A DNA stretch of 64,000 nt, from the NCBI RefSeq assembly GCF_016316925.1, contig NZ_JAEEGB010000013.1, forward strand, positions 157,638 through 221,637, written 5' to 3'. This document shows positions 1 to 7,776 of the stretch, in pieces. Source of the DNA: Clostridium aciditolerans (GTDB taxonomy: Bacteria > Bacillota > Clostridia > Clostridiales > Clostridiaceae). Positions within the stretch are counted from its first letter, which is position 1. Each line of letters begins with the position of its first letter. The notes under the pieces were generated by a model, which was given only the letters and a program-made list of their open reading frames with translations, did not search any database and was not told where the DNA came from. A program made the position numbers and the translations under genes.

Positions 1-53
1 TTCGAACCCCCTTTTGAGAAAAGATTTTTTATAACGGGTCCTTGCGAACCCTA

Positions 54-548
54 TTAGGATAGAATTTTTCTAAGTCGTTCTTGAAGCTTCTTAAGGCGAC
101 CGCGAATAGCCGCTTCTGTGACACCTTCTTCTGCTGCTATATCAGTGTTGGATCTTTTCTCAAGGTACACTTTTTTGAAGAGTTCTTTTTGCTGAGGTAA
201 AAGACACTCCATTGCCTTGGTTAACTTGTCCAACATATTTTGATGCTGAGCTTCATCTTCTGCTTGGGTAATTAGATGTTCAGGATTCGTAGTATCATCT
301 GCAAGATACTTATTGCGGTCATTTGCCGCTTCCTCTTCACCATCATGATAAGCATCCAGATGTGTTGTCACTCGATAATCGTACCGGCGCTGCTCGTCCA
401 CTTCGTCATCATCCATAGTATGTAAAAGCTCGATATCAGCTTCGGTGACTCCATCTTCACCTGGGGTAATCACAATCTTTGTTCCTTCAGCAGTGTAATA
501 AATGTAGTTAGTTCTCTTCTTTTTACTTGTTTTGTACGCTCTTTTCAT
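54..548 (-). CDS. Sigma-70 region 4-like protein of an integrative element
   Basis: A 164-residue protein. The C-terminal third (about residues 105-164) reads as a sigma region 4 helix-turn-helix: LPQQKELFKKVYLEK, then DIAAEEGVTEAAIRGRLKKL. The middle is acidic. An ATG at 548 was chosen because AAAGGAG lies seven bases upstream; the frame is open further upstream without a binding site. Proteins of this shape are common in Firmicutes conjugative and integrative elements, usually near the recombinase, which would lie left of this window. It is preceded by a terminator-like hairpin, so expression may be attenuated. Whether it is a working sigma factor or only a DNA-binding relative is inference. 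Confidence 0.75.
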   Translation of the reverse strand: MKRAYKTSKKKRTNYIYYTAEGTKIVITPGEDGVTEADIELLHTMDDDEVDEQRRYDYRVTTHLDAYHDGEEEAANDRNKYLADDTTNPEHLITQAEDEAQHQNMLDKLTKAMECLLPQQKELFKKVYLEKRSNTDIAAEEGVTEAAIRGRLKKLQERLRKILS

Positions 549-611
549 AATTTGACTCCTTTGGTTTTCAAAATTTGGCTTTGAAAAATCCGCAGGAGCC
601 GGTTTTCTTTT

Positions 612-688
612 ATCCGCAGAGCAGAAAAAAAGACGGGCAGGAAGCACTTTCAAAGTGTTCATCCTGTCCGTCCAGCGGCTCTGCGGAT
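612..688 (-). promoter_or_regulatory. Nested inverted repeat with intrinsic terminator (attenuator-like leader)
   Basis: On the minus strand a long stem (arms 632-650 and 651-672, GACGGGCAGG paired with CCTGTCCGTC) is followed directly by eight T residues (624-631), an intrinsic terminator. An outer pair of arms (612-622 and 678-688, ATCCGCAGAGC and its complement) encloses the hairpin and T-run. Lying between the 52-residue gene and the sigma-like gene, it should stop or meter read-through. The outer arms could form a competing structure. Confidence 0.6.
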
Positions 689-702
689 TATTTCGGGTTA
701 AC

Positions 703-861
703 TTAAGCTATCTTTATGACTTCATTATTTTTGACTTCATAGGTTCCATCATCTAGGAAGCGAATGACAGTACGTATACCTTTATGTACTATTTCAACAA
801 TTTTCTGACTTGAATCAATGCGGCAAACAAGCTTCCCAGAACTATTTTTTATACTCTGCAT
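703..861 (-). CDS. Small conserved-looking protein, 52 aa, unknown function
   Basis: An ATG at 861 preceded by GGAGGGAGG opens a 52-residue frame beginning MQSIKNSSGKLVCRI and ending NNEVIKIA. The sequence alternates short beta-like strands (LVCRIDSS, KIVEIVHKGIRTVIRFL, TYEVKN), suggesting a small beta-fold. It lies between the tandem-HTH gene and the sigma-like gene, in the same direction, and is probably co-transcribed with the former. Small proteins of this kind sit beside sigma-like genes in Clostridiales integrative elements; I know no function for them. Confidence 0.6.
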   Translation of the reverse strand: MQSIKNSSGKLVCRIDSSQKIVEIVHKGIRTVIRFLDDGTYEVKNNEVIKIA

Positions 862-883
862 AATGTTGAACCTCCCTCCTTAT

Positions 884-1342
884 CTACTGTTTGGAATTAC
901 TTAAAACAAACAAATGCTCCCATTTTTCATTGGGAAAAGCTTTCAAAAAACCACCAATTGCCTTTTTGCCTCCTTTTCGTGCACCTCTAAGCAGTCTGTT
1001 AGCTTCTGTTACAGAAACACCCATGTGCCTTGCTAAATCACTTCCAGACCAACCTAGTGACTGCATTATTCTTTTAATATACGGAATATTAGGAACAATA
1101 CTATCAAAAGCATATGGGTACGAACTTTTTAGTTCGGTTTCAGGTAAAATAAAAAGCTGCCTTTTATCAGCCTCGGGAAAAGCTTTTGTTATACCAGATA
1201 TTACTTTTCTACCGCCTTTACGTTCTCCATTTAAAACACGATTTGCCTCAGAAACTGAAACATTCATTCTTCTTCCTAATTCAGCTCCAGTAAGTCCCTC
1301 TTTCCTTGCTAATTCTCTTATATAGTCAGTGTTAATTTTCAT
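884..1342 (-). CDS. Tandem-duplicated helix-turn-helix protein
   Basis: 152 residues made of two copies of one unit. Unit one (about residues 7-65) contains LTGAELGRRMNVSVSEANRVL, GERKGGRKVI and KAFPEADK..LFIL. Unit two (about 87-147) contains WSGSDLARHMGVSVTEANRLL, GARKGGKKAI and KAFPNEKWEHLFVL. Each half looks like a lambda-repressor-type HTH with a basic GG[RK]K loop. AGGAGG precedes the ATG at 1342. It is divergent from the ImmR-like repressor across a 185-bp region, so the two probably share control. A DNA-binding role is inferred from the fold. Confidence 0.7.
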   Translation of the reverse strand: MKINTDYIRELARKEGLTGAELGRRMNVSVSEANRVLNGERKGGRKVISGITKAFPEADKRQLFILPETELKSSYPYAFDSIVPNIPYIKRIMQSLGWSGSDLARHMGVSVTEANRLLRGARKGGKKAIGGFLKAFPNEKWEHLFVLSNSKQ

Positions 1343-1527
1343 TTTTACCTCCTTCTTGAACTTTTAGGTTCGGTTTAGGTTAAATAAAAAACCACTTCTA
1401 TAAAATGGTTTTCTTTTATTTTAGATTATCAAGCATTGAACCTTTTGTCAATAAACTTATTGGTTCAAAAAATAAGTATTGCGTTTTGGTTCGGTTTGTG
1501 ATATTCTTCTTCTAGGAGGTGAGTATT
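1343..1527. promoter_or_regulatory. Divergent promoter region with repeated GGTTCGG/TTGAACC operators
   Basis: This gap separates two divergent DNA-binding genes. It holds GGTTCGGTTT near 1368 and again near 1488, and an inverted pair TTGAACC (1436-1442) and GGTTCAA (1462-1468) around a TTGTCA -35-like hexamer (1445-1450). Repetition of the half-site suggests the binding sites of the ImmR-like repressor. The assignment is by position and symmetry only. Confidence 0.5.
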
Positions 1528-2187
1528 GTGGCTGAAACAGCAATTGGAAAATACCTTAAGGCAGCACGTGAAGCAGCTGGTATTAAAAAGTGGGCACTGG
1601 CTGAAAAATCAGGAATTAGTCATACAGAAATTCATAGAATTGAAAACGGTGATAGAGCTAACCCATCAATCAAGAATATTAAGGCCATATGTAAAGCATT
1701 AAATATTCCCGTGGAGGAAGCTTTAAAAGCAGGTGGATATATTAGTGCTGCCACTGATATGGATTCTTATCTTGAAGAACTATTTAATGAATCTAATCCT
1801 AAAACCATTGCAGAAAAAATAAGATCTTTAAGAAAATCCAAAGGACTCAGTATTTCAGAATTAGCAAATTTATCCAACCTATCACCTCATAAAATTGAAT
1901 CCATGGAGTCTGGCGATAAACTTTGTGATTATAATGATTTTGCTTCCATTACTAGAGTTTTTGGCATCCCCGCTCTACGGGTATTAGCAGAAACAGAGTC
2001 TGCGGAAGATCTAGTAAATTCTACTAAGAGTAGTGGAGATGAATTGCTTGAAGGCTTATCTAAGTCTGAAGAATTAGTAAAAACACTATTTAGAGCAAAA
2101 GATGCTCCAAAAGAAACAATGGATAAAATGGCCGAATTCATTAATATCGTTTTAAAGCAAAGCGGAATATCTGATGACAACAAATAA
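1528..2187 (+). CDS. ImmR-like XRE-family repressor with two HTH segments
   Basis: 219 residues. Residues about 6-58 are a typical Cro/C1 HTH (GKYLKAAREAAGIKKWALA, then SGISHTEIHRIENGDR). Residues about 95-150 are a second HTH-like segment (RSLRKSKGLSISELANLSNL). The GTG at 1528 was chosen because AGGAGGT (1514-1520) sits seven bases before it; the in-frame GTG at 1519 overlaps the binding site. The next gene starts 18 bases later and encodes a HELGH peptidase, the usual ImmR/ImmA pairing in which the peptidase inactivates the repressor to release an integrative element. Confidence 0.8.
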   Translation: MAETAIGKYLKAAREAAGIKKWALAEKSGISHTEIHRIENGDRANPSIKNIKAICKALNIPVEEALKAGGYISAATDMDSYLEELFNESNPKTIAEKIRSLRKSKGLSISELANLSNLSPHKIESMESGDKLCDYNDFASITRVFGIPALRVLAETESAEDLVNSTKSSGDELLEGLSKSEELVKTLFRAKDAPKETMDKMAEFINIVLKQSGISDDNK

Positions 2188-2205
2188 CAAAAGGAGGTGA
2201 ACGTG

Positions 2206-3468
2206 TTGGCAGCTAAAAGCATTCCAAATAAGCCCAGATATGATTACGTAAAACGCACAGCACGTAAAATTTTATTGTCAAACAATATAAATTCACTTCC
2301 GACTGATATTGATTTGATTTTTAAAGCTAACAATATCATTTTATTTTCTGAATCTGAAGCTGAACAAATTGCTATGAGCGATTTGCCCTATGAATTTAAG
2401 AACAACAAAGATATTCAAGCTATTACACAAAAGAGAATTATTCAAGGAAAATCAATATATATATCTATTGTAAAAGATCGTAATAGGGTTCCGGGTAATG
2501 TTCGTTTTTCCAAAGCACATGAATTAGGACATATATTCTTGAAACACTTTGAGGAGTTCGATCTTCCGTCCTCGCTAAACATTAGTAATTCTCACGAATA
2601 TTGGGTTCTAGAGCGTGAAGCTGAAATGTTTGCTGCAGAATTACTTGCCCCTACAGCAATTCTCCGCGCATGCAATTGCTTTGACAAAGAAAGTATAAAA
2701 TCACTTTGTAATTTATCTGAAGAAGCATCAGAATATGTAATAAGTGACATTAGACGCGATTATCATCTCATGGAGCGTGAAAAAGCTGCACTTGAATGCC
2801 AATTTGATGACTTCATTAGAAATAAAAAATACTTACTTCTCACATCACCTGCATTTTGCGGCAATTGTGGAGCACCATTAAAACCTGCAGATCGATACTG
2901 CATAATGTGTGGATTTAAAACGACCAATAACGTAAACATAGATAAGGTATTTTTATACCCATCAACTATTCAGTTAAAAAGCACTGGACGTGTCTACTAT
3001 TGCTTGAGATGTGGAGAAATTGACTTACCCTTATCTTCAAAAATATGTAATGTCTGTTCGGCTCCATTATACAATCTTTGTACAAGCTGTAACAGTAAAC
3101 TATCTGGAAATGATAGATTCTGCGGTTCTTGTGGAGGGGTATCATCTTTTTTCCAAAGCCGCTTACTGGAGAGTTGGGCTGAAGTACAAAATAGTTTGAA
3201 TAGCGTACACAAGAATCAAATACTCAACTATAGAAAAATTAATTTTTGGGATTATATCATAGAAAAACTATTAGACAAAAATAAACTTGATGTCCATAGG
3301 GCTTTATTTGGGTCATGTGGTTATGATGATTGTGGTAAATTGATTATTGCATTTGAATCAGAAAGTAATAATTTGATTGATAAGGATGTTATTCTTGCTG
3401 AAATTAATGCTATTTGTTTGCCATATTTTGATACTACATATGACGATATAGATATTATACATACTTAA
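2206..3468 (+). CDS. ImmA/IrrE-family metallopeptidase with C-terminal zinc ribbons
   Basis: About 420 residues. The ImmA/IrrE zinc-peptidase motif is SKAHELGHIFLKH (about residues 103-115), followed by the downstream EREAEMFAAELLAP helix with the third ligand. After about residue 215 come several CxxC knuckles: CGNCGAPL..CIMCG, CLRCG..CNVC and CTSC..CGSCGG, read as zinc ribbons. The remaining roughly 100 residues are unrecognised. The TTG at 2206 fits AAGGAGG best; a GTG at 2203 is the alternative. ImmA is normally 120-180 residues, so the zinc-ribbon extension is unusual and might sense DNA or a partner. It probably cleaves the preceding repressor. Confidence 0.8.
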   Translation: MAAKSIPNKPRYDYVKRTARKILLSNNINSLPTDIDLIFKANNIILFSESEAEQIAMSDLPYEFKNNKDIQAITQKRIIQGKSIYISIVKDRNRVPGNVRFSKAHELGHIFLKHFEEFDLPSSLNISNSHEYWVLEREAEMFAAELLAPTAILRACNCFDKESIKSLCNLSEEASEYVISDIRRDYHLMEREKAALECQFDDFIRNKKYLLLTSPAFCGNCGAPLKPADRYCIMCGFKTTNNVNIDKVFLYPSTIQLKSTGRVYYCLRCGEIDLPLSSKICNVCSAPLYNLCTSCNSKLSGNDRFCGSCGGVSSFFQSRLLESWAEVQNSLNSVHKNQILNYRKINFWDYIIEKLLDKNKLDVHRALFGSCGYDDCGKLIIAFESESNNLIDKDVILAEINAICLPYFDTTYDDIDIIHT

Positions 3469-3540
3469 ACAACTCAATAATTAAAATTTCTGATAGAACA
3501 AGGTAGCTCCTTGTCTCTATCTCGTAGGAGGAGGGTTCTT

Positions 3541-6393
3541 ATGATTTTTAATAGTATATTTTCTAAAAAGTATACTTCGTGGGTGGAGTTAGAGGCTGCA
3601 ATTGAATCAATTGAAATTCCTAAAGAGAAAGGTACTGCTTTTGAACAGTTTGTCTTTGCCTATTTCACATATTTTAAGGATTTGTATCTTATCTCAGAGC
3701 TATATATGGAAAACTCAATCCCAATAGAATTGAGAAAAAAAGTAAAACTAGAGAACCGAGATAGTGGTGTAGACGGCTTAATAGTTAAAGAAGATGGAAA
3801 AACTGTAGCCTACCAGGCCAAATTCAGAAGCGGTCAATTATCCCCTTCTTATGATGAACTAACTTCATTTTGGGCTGAGTCTGAGCATGCTGATGAGCGA
3901 TGCATTTTTGCAAACTGCTATGAGCTACCTCAACAAGCTTACAAAAAGAAAGATCAATTTTTTGTATTAAGAAATGAATTAAGTAGCCTAGAACCAGAAT
4001 TCTTCGAGTGGTTGTACTCTTATGCGACAACGGGTGAAAGCGAAACACGTGTTCAAAGGTATACACCTAGGCCTCACCAAGTTAAAATGATATCCGATGT
4101 TCTTGAGGGATTTGCAACAGAAGAAAGAGGAAAAATGCTTGCCGCTTGTGGCACTGGTAAGACCCTTACTGCATTATGGATAAAGGAAGGTCTATCGGCA
4201 AAAAATGTACTATTTGTTGCTCCCAACCTTGCTCTTATAAAGCAAACTCTTGAAGCTTGGATGCCACAGGCAAAAGCTCCATTCACCTATCTTTGTGTAT
4301 GTAGTGATGCGACAGTAGCCGAGAATGCAAAACATCTAGAAAATGATGATTTCCAGGCAGATGCTTCATATATCGGTGTTCCGGTTACTACCGATCCAGA
4401 GAAAATTCTTAATTTTATAAAATTCGAATCACCGAAAGACAAGGTTATATTCTCAACATACCAATCGTTAGATGCCATAGTTGGAGCATTAGAAAAAATT
4501 GATGGATTTACTTTTGATATTGCTTTCTTCGATGAGGCTCATAGGACCGCCGGTAATAAAGATACTCAAATGTTCATTATGGGTATGAATGATGCTTTTA
4601 TCCCTTCCGAAAAACGGTTATTCATGACAGCTACAGAAAGATTTGTTAATCCTCGTATAGTCGGGAGAGCACGTGAATATAATTATGAAGTCTTTTCTAT
4701 GGATAACTATGAACAGTATGGCCCGACATTTACCTCACTTCCTTTCAGATCTGCTATTGAACAAGGAATAATCAGCGATTACAAAATAGTTCTTTGTTGC
4801 ATGAAAGAAGGGGAACTAAAAAGTATAATTGATAATAATCTTGTTCTAAATATTGGGGATAGGGAAGTGGATTCGCAGAATCTATTCAAACAAGTTCTTC
4901 TCGCAAAAACCATGAATGATATTGGGATTAATAAAGCAATCTCCTATCATCGCGATATTGAATCTGCAAAACGCTTTATTTCATCTGCAAATGGTACTAA
5001 CTTAAACGAAGTAATATCTGGTATTTCTAGAGATACAGTCGTTTCAGATGTATATTGTGACCATATAAATGGAAGTATGTCTGCTGGAGCTAGAAAAGCA
5101 ATTTTTGACGAATTTATAGCATCTCCATTTGGTGTAATTTCTAATGCTAGATGTCTCACAGAAGGTGTTGATGTACCGATAATTGATGCTGTATATTTTG
5201 CTGATCCCAAAAACTCAGTTATCGATATTATCCAAGCTGTGGGGCGATCATTACGAAAAGTAAAAGATAACCCTGACAAAATTTCGTATATAATAATTCC
5301 GGTTATTATCGCTGATGAGGTTTCTAGTTTTGAAGATATTGATCCCGAGAATTTCAGCACACTGCATACTGTTGTACAAGCCTTAAGAGACCAAGATCGA
5401 ATTCTTGCAGACTATATTGACAAACTAAATCTAAAGCTAGCAACAGGCGAGAGGCCTAGGGGTGAAGACGATGGCGACTCCCCAATAATCATAGAGGCAA
5501 CAGAGCAGCTAGGAATTGATGATATAGCTGGGAAAATTCTTTTACGAGTTGCTGAAGTAAATAGAGACCCAGCAAATATATCCCGGGAATTTATTTTTGA
5601 ACCAAAGTCTCGTACATCAGGAGTAGAAAGAGGAGATTTTACTACTATCGGAGACTATAATCTTGAATCATATTGGAAATCTTGTGTAATAGCTACTTTG
5701 CAAAAATATGAATCTTTTGATGTAGGGCTTCCACGTACTGCTATAGCGATTGATCATAACAATGTTTCACATGCTGTTAAGATCGGTGCTATAATCGAAA
5801 AAGAACGTAAATTCTATGTAACTGATATTGGCCGTAAGTTATTTGCATGTTCTTCTTTTGAAGAAGCTGCACCAATATTTGAAGAACAATTATTAAAGTT
5901 TAACAAGTTAGCGGCAATTACTAGGTTTCCACATTTTCCGTACCGTTATGCTTTAAGGGTATTAGCACAAGTAGGTAAAATATCGAAATTTGAATTTGCC
6001 TATGCATTATTTATAGCTAAAGATATAGGAGAGCGCGGTGTTAGTGAAGCCTGTGAAAGGATATCATACCTTAGAGATACTTATCCTTGTATTGAAAGTT
6101 TAAGTGAAGCTAACAAAGAAATAGTTTTGGCTGCTCTTAACGAAAAGTTCGATACAACACTTAAGCTCATTGACATTTGGTCTTCTAGAACAACCCTTTA
6201 CAACCAGTTTAATTACCTTAAGAAGCACCTTACAATATGGCAGGGAGTAACTGTCTCAGGAACTCCAGAAATAACGCTTGCCCCTAATGGAACGGATAGA
6301 ATTAAAGAGCTTCTTGAAAAAACAAACGAGATAGAAACATGTCCTATGGATAAGCTTATAACGAATTTTATTACTTTCAAAAGTTGGCTTTGA
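3541..6393 (+). CDS. PD-(D/E)XK nuclease-SF2 helicase fusion, restriction subunit
   Basis: 950 residues. An N-terminal Mrr-like nuclease core is visible: GVDG (catalytic Asp about 78), then YQAK (Gln 92, Lys 94). The helicase follows with Walker A GTGKT (204-208), DEAH (331-334), MTATER (about 364) and motif VI QAVGRSLRK (about 565). The last roughly 300 residues are unrecognised. AGGAGGAGGG precedes the ATG at 3541. This head resembles the nuclease-helicase part of type ISP or type III-like restriction enzymes. It faces two DNA methyltransferases, which would protect host DNA while this protein translocates and cuts unmodified DNA. The system class is inference. Confidence 0.8.
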   Translation: MIFNSIFSKKYTSWVELEAAIESIEIPKEKGTAFEQFVFAYFTYFKDLYLISELYMENSIPIELRKKVKLENRDSGVDGLIVKEDGKTVAYQAKFRSGQLSPSYDELTSFWAESEHADERCIFANCYELPQQAYKKKDQFFVLRNELSSLEPEFFEWLYSYATTGESETRVQRYTPRPHQVKMISDVLEGFATEERGKMLAACGTGKTLTALWIKEGLSAKNVLFVAPNLALIKQTLEAWMPQAKAPFTYLCVCSDATVAENAKHLENDDFQADASYIGVPVTTDPEKILNFIKFESPKDKVIFSTYQSLDAIVGALEKIDGFTFDIAFFDEAHRTAGNKDTQMFIMGMNDAFIPSEKRLFMTATERFVNPRIVGRAREYNYEVFSMDNYEQYGPTFTSLPFRSAIEQGIISDYKIVLCCMKEGELKSIIDNNLVLNIGDREVDSQNLFKQVLLAKTMNDIGINKAISYHRDIESAKRFISSANGTNLNEVISGISRDTVVSDVYCDHINGSMSAGARKAIFDEFIASPFGVISNARCLTEGVDVPIIDAVYFADPKNSVIDIIQAVGRSLRKVKDNPDKISYIIIPVIIADEVSSFEDIDPENFSTLHTVVQALRDQDRILADYIDKLNLKLATGERPRGEDDGDSPIIIEATEQLGIDDIAGKILLRVAEVNRDPANISREFIFEPKSRTSGVERGDFTTIGDYNLESYWKSCVIATLQKYESFDVGLPRTAIAIDHNNVSHAVKIGAIIEKERKFYVTDIGRKLFACSSFEEAAPIFEEQLLKFNKLAAITRFPHFPYRYALRVLAQVGKISKFEFAYALFIAKDIGERGVSEACERISYLRDTYPCIESLSEANKEIVLAALNEKFDTTLKLIDIWSSRTTLYNQFNYLKKHLTIWQGVTVSGTPEITLAPNGTDRIKELLEKTNEIETCPMDKLITNFITFKSWL

Positions 6394-6394
6394 A

Positions 6395-6436
6395 ACAAAT
6401 TGCCGCAGGTGAGAAAATCATCTGCGGCAGTTTGTT
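6395..6436. terminator. Bidirectional terminator between convergent genes
   Basis: ACAAATTGCCGCAG pairs with CTGCGGCAGTTTGT around a short loop. The hairpin lies between the converging ends of the helicase gene and the first methyltransferase gene and can serve both. Confidence 0.65.
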
Positions 6437-7772
6437 ATTCTTTCACCAATTCTACTATACTCTCCCTTAATACATTTTTTAAATATGGAAAACGCTGCAA
6501 CTGTTGAGCCGATGTTCGGCACTTTCTGCATTCTATGATACTTTCCACTCTAAATCCAACTTGCTCAGATAAATAAGCTAACAACAAATCCGTTGGAACT
6601 ATAACGCCAACATAAGCAGATTGATCAATAACTATATATGTTTTTTTGCCTTTTTCAAGACAAAGACCGCACTGCTTAATTATTTCTTGCATGTCAGAAA
6701 AATACCCCTTAATCATATTAGGAACCTTTCTGGTTCTCGAGTCCCTTTTTCCAGTCTCTGCTTCTTTTTTAGGAATCGCCTTTTCAATTTCTTCTGCAAT
6801 AATATTTATATATTTATCTGACTCTTTTTGCTCTTTTACACCAATGAATGACCTTACCGCTTGCTTTCTAAAATCGTTAATTTCTTGAATATTAGTAGCA
6901 AAATCGCCAAAAACAAGTTCTAATTTATATGATTCAAAATAATCAAATGAATTCGGGTATGGTGGTGAAAAAATAATTGTCCCGGCCTTTAAATTCTTTG
7001 ATTCGTAATTCTGTTTATATATTTGATATAAGTTTTTAGCACTATCTGCAATACATTCTCCTTTGCCTTTTATATTACTTGATGTAGATTCTAAATCGTT
7101 CAGAATTTCAGTTGCTTTATTAATAAAAACATCTCTTACATCTGAGACCTTTGTGTTAACTGTTTTTAAACCATTACCATCTCTCCGACGGTTAGAAGAG
7201 CTCTCAATAATACAAAGGAATGCAGTTTTCAAAATCAATTGCACTCTCGTGTCATCTATATTGTCTATATAATCTTTCAAACTGCAAAGCGTCTCAAAAT
7301 TTCTTTGAGTGAAATACTTTTTTATGTCATCATATTTATTTGTGCTAGATATTTTAAATTCCGGTAAATCTCTCACTAAACTTTTAATTAATTGCAACTC
7401 TTTTTGCGTGTATTGCTGCATTTTAACATTAGCTATAAACGCTGATAATGGATTTACGTCTATGCCAAATCCATAGTATCCATTAAGAACAGCAACCACA
7501 GGAGTTGTTCCAGATCCACTGAATGGATCTATTATTACTTCATCCTTAGCAGCACCAGAATCTCTAATTAATTCCTTTATTAAATTACCTGAAAACCCTT
7601 CTCGATAGCGAAACCATTGATGAAATGGTACGTCAGCGTTCTCGGAAAAGTTTACAGAATTACTATATTTATATGATAAGTCTTTAATTTCATATCGACA
7701 CTCTAATTGTAAAATAAACTGCTGTAATTCCTTACTTTCATATATCTGCCTTTCATTAAGAAGTTCTTTCAT
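6435..7772 (-). CDS. DNA methyltransferase, SPPY type (probable N4-cytosine)
   Basis: 445 residues. The AdoMet site is DPFSGSGTT (about 80-88), followed by GFGIDVNPLSAF. The catalytic motif is SPPYPNSFDYFE (about residue 269). Ser at the first position is common in N4-cytosine enzymes, though target base cannot be assigned from this alone. The ATG at 7772 was chosen (AAAGGAG ten bases upstream), five bases after the stop of the other methyltransferase, so the two are translationally close. It is part of the operon HTH - methyltransferase - methyltransferase that converges on the nuclease-helicase gene. Confidence 0.8.
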   Translation of the reverse strand: MKELLNERQIYESKELQQFILQLECRYEIKDLSYKYSNSVNFSENADVPFHQWFRYREGFSGNLIKELIRDSGAAKDEVIIDPFSGSGTTPVVAVLNGYYGFGIDVNPLSAFIANVKMQQYTQKELQLIKSLVRDLPEFKISSTNKYDDIKKYFTQRNFETLCSLKDYIDNIDDTRVQLILKTAFLCIIESSSNRRRDGNGLKTVNTKVSDVRDVFINKATEILNDLESTSSNIKGKGECIADSAKNLYQIYKQNYESKNLKAGTIIFSPPYPNSFDYFESYKLELVFGDFATNIQEINDFRKQAVRSFIGVKEQKESDKYINIIAEEIEKAIPKKEAETGKRDSRTRKVPNMIKGYFSDMQEIIKQCGLCLEKGKKTYIVIDQSAYVGVIVPTDLLLAYLSEQVGFRVESIIECRKCRTSAQQLQRFPYLKNVLRESIVELVKE

Positions 7773-7776
7773 AGCA

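Noticed and set aside
1519-1530. GTG 1519 as the start of the ImmR-like repressor
   Set aside because: It overlaps the AGGAGGTGA binding site; the GTG at 1528 is correctly spaced.
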